Source of the DNA: Chloroflexota bacterium
Lineage (GTDB): Archaea > Iainarchaeota > Iainarchaeia > Iainarchaeales > GCA-2688035
DNA: 33,923 nucleotides
Assembly (NCBI GenBank): GCA_017610335.1
Contig: JAFCCG010000008.1
Coordinates: 1 to 33,923 of the forward strand
Direction of reading: 5' to 3'
The position numbers and the translations under genes are program-made. Under the pieces are notes generated by a model. That model was not told where the DNA came from and searched no databases. It saw only the letters and a list, made by a program, of their open reading frames with translations. Shown piece after piece: positions 25,937-33,629 of this stretch. Each line of letters begins with the position of its first letter. Position 1 is the first letter of the stretch.

Positions 25937-26596
25937 TCACTTTTTCTTTTTGGTGTTTTTAGTAAAAACAATACTATTAACGCAATCCTCACCTCTGGAC
26001 TCAAAAGACTTAAATGATTGGATATTGATATTAAACGTTTCAGCCAATTGACGAAGCCTTTCTTTTGGAATTCCAGTGGCTATTATTCCTACGCCTCGGG
26101 GTTTCAAAACAGAAACTATTTGAAAAAACGCCTTTTCTGGCACAGGGGAGCGCCATGCCCCACCACCAGTTGAAACCACCAAGTGAAATCGGTTCTCGCC
26201 AAATCTCTCGACCAAGTGTACCACATTAACTATTACATCTGGCTTCTTAGGCATTGGCCACATTATGCCTTTGCATATGTCTGTTGTAGTAACATGCAGG
26301 TCCTTGAAACGCCACAACAACCCCCTCTTCAAACTGCTTCTTCCAGCACCCTCATCCAAAACCTCAAGAGTTTGGTCAGGGAATTTCTTTCTTAATTCTT
26401 TAATTATTGGCTTGAACTTTATGCCATGAATACAATGCTGAATAGCATGTATATTACGCCCAATGGCGCCAAACCACTTTAGCCTTGTTCTAAAAAGTTT
26501 AGCTCTGCGTTCCTGCTCAGCCACGGACTTTTCTTCGCTTGCCGAAAGCTTGTGGAATAAAACCTTCTCCTTTTCCTTTTTATGCATTTCCCTCAA
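25937..26596 (-). CDS. Methyltransferase-like paralog 3
   Basis: LSASEEKSVAEQERRAK... LEVLDEGAGRSSLKRGLL... FHLVVSTGGGAWRSPVPEKAFFQIVSVLKPRGVGIIAT. Confidence 0.75.
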   Translation of the reverse strand: MREMHKKEKEKVLFHKLSASEEKSVAEQERRAKLFRTRLKWFGAIGRNIHAIQHCIHGIKFKPIIKELRKKFPDQTLEVLDEGAGRSSLKRGLLWRFKDLHVTTTDICKGIMWPMPKKPDVIVNVVHLVERFGENRFHLVVSTGGGAWRSPVPEKAFFQIVSVLKPRGVGIIATGIPKERLRQLAETFNINIQSFKSFESRGEDCVNSIVFTKNTKKKK

Positions 26597-26599
26597 ACC

Positions 26600-27697
26600 T
26601 CAAAATGGCCTGCTGTCCCTTCTAAGCCTTAATTTAAATCCCTTGTTCAATTTGTTTAAAATCTTGTCGTAAACTATTTCAATTTCCTGCGAGTGAAGCT
26701 TTGCATGCAGGTCGGCCTCGATTAAAATTGAGGGATAGGCATATTCTCTGTGCATGCAACTTTGAGCAAACACCATTGACGCAACTTTGGAAGCATGCTT
26801 TGAAATACTTTCGCCATTCTGATGCAGGAATTCAACACGCAAAGGTCTGTCAAAAGAAACAGGCTTTAAATAAAATGCTCTGACGCTTTTTGACCATTTT
26901 TCATCAAAATCCATCAGAATAGGGTGCTCTTTTGTGCTGGCAGTGTAATTGAAAGCAAAACTTCTTTCACCTGGCTTTAGCAAATAATCCAAAAGTATTG
27001 CGTCATAACAGCCTTCAAGCTGCCATGAAAGATTTTTCTGGTTTGAAAGAAGTTGTTCCTGCAAAATCTGCCTAAAACGCGAGCCTCTGCTGTCTTCAAC
27101 GCATCCCACAAGCTCACAATCGTTTTTTTCCGCAATTTTGTAAAGTGATTGAAATTGTTTAAGCATTTCATGGTAATCGCTTTTAATTCCACTTTCGTTC
27201 CTTGGCTTGTCAGCATATTGCGGAACAATACTTCCGTCAAGAAAACAAAATTCCGGAGAAAATTTTTCAATAAGGGCTTTTGCTGTTTCAACTTCCTTAA
27301 TTAATCTTTGAATGCTTTTACTGCATTGAAATTCATCAGCTTCCAAACCAGCTTTGCTCAGACTTGGTTCAGGAAAAGCATAAAAGCTAGGGAAGTAATC
27401 GGCTTTTGCAAGCTTTTCTTTTTTATAATTGAACACTGCTCCAACAGCTCTTATTAGCACAAGGTCAAGCGCAAAAAGGTCCTTGTCAATAAAACCAGAG
27501 TCAACACCTGCAATTTTACAATTCAAAGAAGACTTTTCAACCGGGATTATGAGCTTTTCTTCTGCAAGCTCTGGAGATCCTGATTCAAGCAAATTCAATT
27601 TTGTTAAAGGCAAAAGCTTTTCGCTTAAAATCTTCCTTTTTTTATCCAACTCAGAAATGGTTGTAACAGCCTCATTAATAACGCTTGTAATTTCCAT
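26600..27697 (-). CDS. nurA: NurA 5'-3' nuclease
   Basis: IAGVDSGFIDKDLFALDLVLIRAVGAVF, EFCFLDGSIVPQYADKP, ELVGCVEDSRGSRF, C-terminal HASKVASMVFAQSCMHREYAYPSILIEADLHAKL; in an operon with herA. Confidence 0.87.
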   Translation of the reverse strand: MEITSVINEAVTTISELDKKRKILSEKLLPLTKLNLLESGSPELAEEKLIIPVEKSSLNCKIAGVDSGFIDKDLFALDLVLIRAVGAVFNYKKEKLAKADYFPSFYAFPEPSLSKAGLEADEFQCSKSIQRLIKEVETAKALIEKFSPEFCFLDGSIVPQYADKPRNESGIKSDYHEMLKQFQSLYKIAEKNDCELVGCVEDSRGSRFRQILQEQLLSNQKNLSWQLEGCYDAILLDYLLKPGERSFAFNYTASTKEHPILMDFDEKWSKSVRAFYLKPVSFDRPLRVEFLHQNGESISKHASKVASMVFAQSCMHREYAYPSILIEADLHAKLHSQEIEIVYDKILNKLNKGFKLRLRRDSRPF

Positions 27698-27733
27698 CCA
27701 ATAAAATAAGTAAAAATGACATTTAAAAGCTTG

Positions 27734-27756
27734 CGGAAAGAGCAGGCTTCCGGTGA
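27734..27756 (+). repeat. Dispersed hairpin element, copy C
   Basis: CGGAAAGAGCAGGCTTCCGGTGA; 17/19 match to copy B core, CGGAA/TTCCG stem. Confidence 0.6.
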
Positions 27757-27769
27757 AAGATGACTAAAA

Positions 27770-28426
27770 TTATGGCTTTTGGATTCTTATCACAACATCA
27801 ACATATTCAACAAAATCGATTCTCTTTTTTAAATACCTTGCAGTTATTTTTAGATTTGGCCTTTTTTTTCGGAATTTGCTTAGGAATCTTTTCGCCTCTT
27901 CAACCGTGAAATTGTGGGTGCTTGGCTTATAAACTGCAGGAATAACAGTGAAAAGAACACCGCCTGCTTTCAGGTGTGAAATTGAATTTGCAATGCTTTT
28001 TCCAATAAGGCTCTTTGAAAGCACATAATCTTCCCCAAAGCAGTCATAAATCATATCAAATTTGGTGCCGTGCTTTAGCCTTAGGCCTATTCCCTGTTTA
28101 ACTCTGTCAATCTTGGCGAGGTTTTCTGCTTTGACTGTTTTTGAAAGGGTTAAAGCGGTTGCGTGTATTCTTTCAGGATTAAATTGCTTTACTTCTGAAA
28201 GCATTCTTCCGGCGCCGGCACCCTTGTCAAACACTGAAACAGTGCCATTTTTTGCTCGAATTTTTTTGCCGATTGCAATAGTAAGAGAATTTTTGAATGG
28301 AGCCTCTGAAAGAGACCTGTCAAGGTTGTAGGGGTTATCGCCCTTGCCTACATCGTGATTTCTGGCCCACTTAATTGCTTTGCTAAGGCTCTGCCTGTGC
28401 TTTTGCACACTAAGCTTTCTTTTCAT
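27770..28426 (-). CDS. SAM-methyltransferase-like protein (divergent fourth member)
   Basis: VSVFDKGAGAGRMLSEVKQFNPERIHATAL... FDMIYDCFGEDYV... SISHLKAGGVLFTVIP. Confidence 0.65.
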   Translation of the reverse strand: MKRKLSVQKHRQSLSKAIKWARNHDVGKGDNPYNLDRSLSEAPFKNSLTIAIGKKIRAKNGTVSVFDKGAGAGRMLSEVKQFNPERIHATALTLSKTVKAENLAKIDRVKQGIGLRLKHGTKFDMIYDCFGEDYVLSKSLIGKSIANSISHLKAGGVLFTVIPAVYKPSTHNFTVEEAKRFLSKFRKKRPNLKITARYLKKRIDFVEYVDVVIRIQKP

Positions 28427-28535
28427 GCTTAAATATTCATCACTGCAAGAATTTAATTCTTTCCCTTAACTAAAGGCAAAGCTTTTTTAATCTGGGTTTA
28501 CTTACTTTGTAAGAAAGAGATTTCAGGGTGTGAAA

Positions 28536-28910
28536 ATGGCAAGCGCAATTTTTTTGATTAAAAGCATTACACAGCATTGGAGGCCTCCGTTTGGCAAGGA
28601 AATAACAGAGCTTGAAATGGATGTGGACGAAGGAAAAAAGTTTGACGATTTTCCAAAAGAAGGCCCAATTTTCAAACTTGTCAAATGCGACGGAGACAAG
28701 GCATTAATTGAATTCAGCGGAAAATTCACTTTGAAAGGCCATTTGCATCCAAGAAACAGACAAATCTGGATTGAAAAGGACGAAGCAGTAGACTTTGCTT
28801 ATTTATGGGGCGAAGACGGGATAACGAAGAGCCTCAAATTGAAGGAAATTGTTAGGAAAAGTCAGGAAGAAAACCAGCAAATTTTGGAAGAAGGTTTGAA
28901 TCCTAAATAG
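28536..28910 (+). CDS. Hypothetical protein
   Basis: Coding-like composition; MASAIFLIKSITQHWRPPFGKEITELEMDVDEGKK... No recognised family. Confidence 0.6.
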   Translation: MASAIFLIKSITQHWRPPFGKEITELEMDVDEGKKFDDFPKEGPIFKLVKCDGDKALIEFSGKFTLKGHLHPRNRQIWIEKDEAVDFAYLWGEDGITKSLKLKEIVRKSQEENQQILEEGLNPK

Positions 28911-28947
28911 AAGCAAGCCTTAAAAACTGCAAACGCCAAATTATTTC

Positions 28948-29862
28948 ATGCCAAAGCAAAAAAAGACTTCTTCCAATACACAGCGTGGTAGATGGAAACA
29001 AAATATCCGTGCCCGAGGAAAATTTATTAGAAGGGCACTTAGCCTTACGCTGGCTTCAAATAGAGAGATTGCCGATCGGGCTGGTCTGAAAATAACTAAT
29101 CCCATAATCACTATTAACAAGAATGAGGGGATTAGGCCCCCCCCTGAAATGGCGAAAGGTATTGAGGGAACAAGAAAGTCTGATATATTGAAGAAAAGAG
29201 TGAGAAAGGATACAAGAAAAAAAATTGGCTTTTTCAAAACAGAAGCAGAAAAATGGGCTGTTATCAAAAAGTACAATGACCTTATTGAAGAAATCACAGG
29301 CAAGTGGTGGAGATCAGAGCCAGTCAAGAGCGCTTTTGGCAGAAAAAGAAAAGATTTTTTGAAGGAAGTAAAATTGTTTGTATTCAAACAGCTTGACTAC
29401 TTCGACCCTGGGAAAAAAACCAAGAAAAACGAGCCTGCAAAAATAGAACTTTGGATTAAAAAAGGCATTGAGATTATAAGCAAAAGCATTTATTTTGATG
29501 AAAAAAGGGCTTCCGAAAAACAAAAAAACCTCGTTTCAAAAAGAGCTTCCGGCATGGCCGAACCATTTTTTGCAAGAAACCGTGTTCCGGCAACAGCAAA
29601 GCCATTGCTCAAAAAGCTTGGGCTTAGAGTTAACGATGTTGCAGAACTTGGCTACGGAGACATAAAACAACAAATAATTAAGATTTCAGAACAAAAAAAA
29701 ACAGGATTGAGTCAGAGACAGAAAAAGGTTGTAAAAATGAGGCTCGAAGAAAAAACGCTTGATAAAATAGCTGCAAGCCTTGGTTTTCGTTCAAAGGGAC
29801 TTTTTTCAGAATGCGAAAGTGACGCCGCCAAAAAGATTAAGGCCAGAATGGAAAAACTTTAG
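28948..29862 (+). CDS. HTH protein resembling sigma-70 regions 2 and 4
   Basis: LDYFDPGKKTKKNEPAKIELWIKKGIEII (region 2-like) and GLSQRQKKVVKMRLEEKTLDKIAASLGFRSKGLFSECESDAAKKIKARME (region 4-like HTH). Confidence 0.55.
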   Translation: MPKQKKTSSNTQRGRWKQNIRARGKFIRRALSLTLASNREIADRAGLKITNPIITINKNEGIRPPPEMAKGIEGTRKSDILKKRVRKDTRKKIGFFKTEAEKWAVIKKYNDLIEEITGKWWRSEPVKSAFGRKRKDFLKEVKLFVFKQLDYFDPGKKTKKNEPAKIELWIKKGIEIISKSIYFDEKRASEKQKNLVSKRASGMAEPFFARNRVPATAKPLLKKLGLRVNDVAELGYGDIKQQIIKISEQKKTGLSQRQKKVVKMRLEEKTLDKIAASLGFRSKGLFSECESDAAKKIKARMEKL

Positions 29863-29933
29863 TTTGTTAAAAGTTGCGGAAGAAACTTTATCAATCCAAA
29901 ACCTTTAAAAACCTTATATGAACTATATTTCAT

Positions 29934-30251
29934 ATGAAGTCTGGTTCAACCCCTTATCATTTGTGCCTGGACGTGCTTGGAAACTCTTTGCGCATAAACA
30001 TCATTAAAGAACTTGAAAGGGAACCTAAAAATGTTGGAGAACTTGCAAAAGCACTTGGAGAAGAGCAAAGCAAAGTAAGCCATTCTCTTGCTGCTTTGAA
30101 GAAATGCTCTTTTGTTGAAGCTGAAAAGTTTGGAAAGAAAACAATTTACAGGCTTAGTGAAAGTTTGCTGAAAAAAATTGAAGGCGAAAACCTTTTTGAG
30201 GCCCTTGAAAAGCACTATAAGGAACACAGCTGTAAGTGCTGGAGATGCTGA
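29934..30251 (+). CDS. ArsR-like HTH regulator with C-terminal Cys cluster
   Basis: LDVLGNSLRINIIKELEREPKNVGELAKALGEEQSKVSHSLAALKKCSFVEAEKFGKKTIYRLSE...EHSCKCWRC; directly upstream of iscS. Confidence 0.85.
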   Translation: MKSGSTPYHLCLDVLGNSLRINIIKELEREPKNVGELAKALGEEQSKVSHSLAALKKCSFVEAEKFGKKTIYRLSESLLKKIEGENLFEALEKHYKEHSCKCWRC

Positions 30252-30253
30252 TT

Positions 30254-31411
30254 ATGAAACATGTTTATTTGGACCACGCTGCCACAACGCCCTTAGACAA
30301 AAGGGTTTTGGGCGCAATGAAACCATACTTTTCTAAAAAATTTGGAAACGCAGGAAGCCTGCACCTTTTTGGGCAGGAGGCAAGAGAGGCAGTGGAAAAG
30401 GCAAGGGAAAGCATTGCAAAGGCAATTAATGCCAAGCCAGAGGAAATTGTTTTTACAAGCGGAGGAACAGAATCTGACAACATTGCACTGCAAGGTGTGA
30501 TGCGTGCGAACAAGGGCAAAGGAAAAGGTTTGGTTACAAGTGTTTTTGAGCACCCTGCAGTTCTGCGCACAGCAGAAAAGCTGGAAAAAGAAGGCTTTGA
30601 AGCAAGTTATCTGCCGGTAACAAAACAGGGTTTTGTTGAATTGCAGGAAATAAAAAAGTTTTTGAAAAAGGAAACAATTCTTGCATCAGTGATGCATGCA
30701 AACAACGAGATTGGAACAATCCAGCCAATTGAAGAAATTGGAAAACTTTGCAGAGAGAAAGGAATTTTATTCCATTCAGACGCTGTTCAGACAGTAGGAA
30801 AAGAAAGAATTGACGTTGAGAAAATGAATATTGATTTGCTTAGTGCTTCAGCCCACAAGTTTTATGGACCAAAAGGAATTGGTTTTTTGTATGCAAAGCA
30901 GGGGACAAAAATTTATCCGCTAATGCATGGCGGAGGGCATGAAAATGGCTTGAGAAGCGGAACAGAAAACGTTCCAGGAATTGTTGGAATGGAAAAGGCT
31001 TTGGAGATTGCTGTTAAAGAAATGGATGAAGAGAATGAAAAACTGAAAAAGCTGCGAAACAAATTGATTGACGGCTGTCTTGAGATTAAGAATAGCTGGT
31101 TAAACGGCGTAAGAGAACCAAGGCTTGCCGCAAATGCCGCCTTGGGTTTTGATTTTGTTGAAGGAGAAAGCATGATTTTGATGCTAAGTGACAAAGGAAT
31201 TGCTGCAAGCACTGGAAGCGCGTGCAGTACCAAAAGCCTTGAACCAAGCCATGTACTAAGGGCGATTGGATTGCCTCATGTAAAATGCCACGGCTCTTTG
31301 AGATTTACTTTGGGAAGGGCAACAACTGAAAAAGACATTGATTATGTTTTGGAAACACTACCGGGTATTGTGAAAAGGCTTAGGGAAATAAGCCCCTTGG
31401 GGGGAAAATAA
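30254..31411 (+). CDS. iscS: Cysteine desulfurase
   Basis: VYLDHAATTPLDKRVLGAM, FTSGGTESDN, SASAHKFYGPKGIGFLY (PLP Lys), STGSACSTKSLEPSHVL (active Cys). Confidence 0.95.
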   Translation: MKHVYLDHAATTPLDKRVLGAMKPYFSKKFGNAGSLHLFGQEAREAVEKARESIAKAINAKPEEIVFTSGGTESDNIALQGVMRANKGKGKGLVTSVFEHPAVLRTAEKLEKEGFEASYLPVTKQGFVELQEIKKFLKKETILASVMHANNEIGTIQPIEEIGKLCREKGILFHSDAVQTVGKERIDVEKMNIDLLSASAHKFYGPKGIGFLYAKQGTKIYPLMHGGGHENGLRSGTENVPGIVGMEKALEIAVKEMDEENEKLKKLRNKLIDGCLEIKNSWLNGVREPRLAANAALGFDFVEGESMILMLSDKGIAASTGSACSTKSLEPSHVLRAIGLPHVKCHGSLRFTLGRATTEKDIDYVLETLPGIVKRLREISPLGGK

Positions 31412-31412
31412 A

Positions 31413-31805
31413 ATGTATTCAAAAAAGGTTTTGGAGACTTTTCGAAATCCGAAAAATATTGGCGAAATAAAAAACCCAGATGGAGTGGGAAAAATCGGAA
31501 ACGAAAAGTGTGGTGACGTTATGTGGGTTTACATAAAAGTAAGCAAAAACAAGCGAAGTCAGGAAATAATTAAGGACATTAAAGTAAAGACATTCGGATG
31601 CGTCGCGGCTATCAGTACAAGCAGTGTTTTGGCAACAATTGTAAAAGGAATGACTTTAAAAGATGCCTTAAAGATTGACAAGAAACAAATTGCCGAAGAA
31701 TTGGATGGGCTTCCTCCTGCAAAAATGCACTGCAGTGTTCTTTCAATGGATGGTTTGAGAAAAGCAGTTGAAGACTATAGGAATAAAAAAGCAAAGGCTG
31801 ATTAA
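31413..31805 (+). CDS. iscU: Fe-S cluster scaffold IscU/NifU-N
   Basis: MYSKKVLETFRNPKNIGEIKNPDGVGKIGNEKCGDVMWVYIKV, KTFGCVAAISTSS, KMHCSVLSMDGL (three ligand Cys). Confidence 0.95.
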   Translation: MYSKKVLETFRNPKNIGEIKNPDGVGKIGNEKCGDVMWVYIKVSKNKRSQEIIKDIKVKTFGCVAAISTSSVLATIVKGMTLKDALKIDKKQIAEELDGLPPAKMHCSVLSMDGLRKAVEDYRNKKAKAD

Positions 31806-31847
31806 TAATTAAGTTAAGTAGTAATAAGTAATTTGGGTGAAAATGAA

Positions 31848-32189
31848 ATGACTTTAAAACAGGCAATAGTAATGAGGACAGATCTCAAAATGGGAAGGGG
31901 CAAAATAGCCGCTCAAAGCGCCCACGCAAGCGTTGCAGCACTTGAAAAGGTTACTGCGGCGGCATACAATGCATGGGTTTCTCAGGGAATGAAAAAGATT
32001 GTTCTTAAAGTCGGAAGCAAAAAAGAATTACTTGACCTTTTTATGCGGGCAAAGAAAATGTTTCCAACAGCCTTAATTAAAGATGCAGGCATGACACAAG
32101 TAACACCAGGAACACCAACCTGCATTGCAATAGGTCCTGCGGAAGAAATAGATCTAAATATTCTTACAAAAAATATGAAACTACTTTAA
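31848..32189 (+). CDS. pth2: Peptidyl-tRNA hydrolase Pth2
   Basis: KQAIVMRTDLKMGRGKIAAQSAHASVAAL, KDAGMTQVTPGTPTCIAIGPAEEIDLNILT. Confidence 0.95.
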   Translation: MTLKQAIVMRTDLKMGRGKIAAQSAHASVAALEKVTAAAYNAWVSQGMKKIVLKVGSKKELLDLFMRAKKMFPTALIKDAGMTQVTPGTPTCIAIGPAEEIDLNILTKNMKLL

Positions 32190-32206
32190 TTGAATAGCTG
32201 TTCGAG

Positions 32207-32845
32207 TTAAACAAATTCACCGGCAACCATTGAAAGGCAATGTTGTTTAAAATCTGTTGGCTGGGTTGGGAGTGCATTACAAATTGCAGTATCTTCCAAT
32301 TCAACAGCAACTGTTGCATGACACATATAACGCTGAACTTCATCATTTGTAAAAAACTCATCGCAAATTGCAGTCTTTTCAGCCCTAATCTGCGGCTCCA
32401 ATGGCTCAAAACACTGATAAAATTTTTCTATTTTAAATTGATCAAATTCGCCTTCAGTTTCTACACCCAAAAGTAATTCATTGCATGCATCAATCTTTGC
32501 AAGTGTTCCCTCACTTTGAAAACCTACCGCAACACCTCTAATACAATTAATTTTCATTGGCCTGTCCAATATATTTGCACATTTTGATGCATTAAATTCG
32601 TCTCCTGCTTCATAAAGCCAGCAAAGGTCACGAACATATGAAGTATTCTGAGTTCCGCATTCGTCAAAAATGCTTCCTTCTTCAACAGGAATAAGTTCTT
32701 CTTGGGTAAATCCAAATTCATCAATTTCCGGAACATATTCTTCTTCAACCGGAACCGATTCTTGAATTTGATAAGCTACGAAAACAATGGCAGCAATTAC
32801 AATAAAAACAAGAATCGCAATAATGATTATCTTTTGAGTTTCCAT
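32207..32845 (-). CDS. Membrane-anchored Cys-containing extracellular protein
   Basis: N-terminal TM (IIIIAILVFIVIAAIVFVAY), then acidic segment and repeated Cys-containing helices (DLCW, SKCANI, INCIRG, DACNEL, YQCFEP, AICDEF, MCHATVA, AICNAL, HCLSM). Confidence 0.65.
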   Translation of the reverse strand: METQKIIIIAILVFIVIAAIVFVAYQIQESVPVEEEYVPEIDEFGFTQEELIPVEEGSIFDECGTQNTSYVRDLCWLYEAGDEFNASKCANILDRPMKINCIRGVAVGFQSEGTLAKIDACNELLLGVETEGEFDQFKIEKFYQCFEPLEPQIRAEKTAICDEFFTNDEVQRYMCHATVAVELEDTAICNALPTQPTDFKQHCLSMVAGEFV

Positions 32846-32960
32846 TCTCCAATATTAGGTCCTAAGGAATATTTAAACTTCACTAAGAGATAAAACAAGC
32901 TTTCCAATGAGCTGAGATACTTTTATTAAGCGTGAAAGAGATAATAGTTGCGGTGAATTT

Positions 32961-33629
32961 ATGCCCGAAAAAAACACTCCAAGTCAAGCAAGCATTGTTT
33001 CAATCATAAGAGAAATGGTTAAAAGCGGTGAAAGCGAGAAAACCATTCTTTCCTCTTTGAAAGAACTTGGAATAAAAGAAAAAGATGCAAAAAAACTCTT
33101 ACTTTTAGGAGAAGCAGACACTTTTGCCTTGCTTCAGAATGAAATAAACAAAATGGTAAAAGAATATTTTGACAAAGAAAAACCCGCACTTGAAAAACAT
33201 ATAAGAGAAAAAATTAAAAGCGAAGAAAAGGCAATGACCGACAGAGTTGAAAAAAGAGCACTGAATGCATTTAAAGAGGATCAAAAATTTATTGAAAACC
33301 AGGCAACAATGTTTCAGGCAAGAGTTAATCAAAGCGTAAAAAACGTTCTGCAATTAAACCAGCAGACAAGACAACAAATTGCAGACTTGAGCGGACGTGT
33401 TTCAAACAACGAAAGAGAAACATGGTCTTTAAAGGACAGAATTTGCGGAAGCAAAATGATAAGCATTGTAAGCATGATTTTAGTTGCTCTTGAAATAGGG
33501 CTTGTAGCAGCAACAGTTTATCTTATATTAACAGGATTTGGAAACATTCCTTACGGAACACTTGTAACAACAGGAGCAATTGGCGCAATTCTTGCAACAA
33601 TGGTTTTCCTAATAAGACTAAAAATGTGA
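32961..33629 (+). CDS. Hypothetical coiled-coil protein with two C-terminal TM helices
   Basis: Charged helical body, then MISIVSMILVALEIGLVAATVYLIL and GTLVTTGAIGAILATMVFLIRL. Confidence 0.65.
   Translation: MPEKNTPSQASIVSIIREMVKSGESEKTILSSLKELGIKEKDAKKLLLLGEADTFALLQNEINKMVKEYFDKEKPALEKHIREKIKSEEKAMTDRVEKRALNAFKEDQKFIENQATMFQARVNQSVKNVLQLNQQTRQQIADLSGRVSNNERETWSLKDRICGSKMISIVSMILVALEIGLVAATVYLILTGFGNIPYGTLVTTGAIGAILATMVFLIRLKM

Noticed and set aside
25804-26004. 66-aa minus-strand ORF (MSPEVRIALIVLFLLKTPKRKSDF...)
   Set aside because: Out-of-frame overlap of the MTase-like 3 end and the 57-aa Zn-ribbon gene, which is the better-supported frame.
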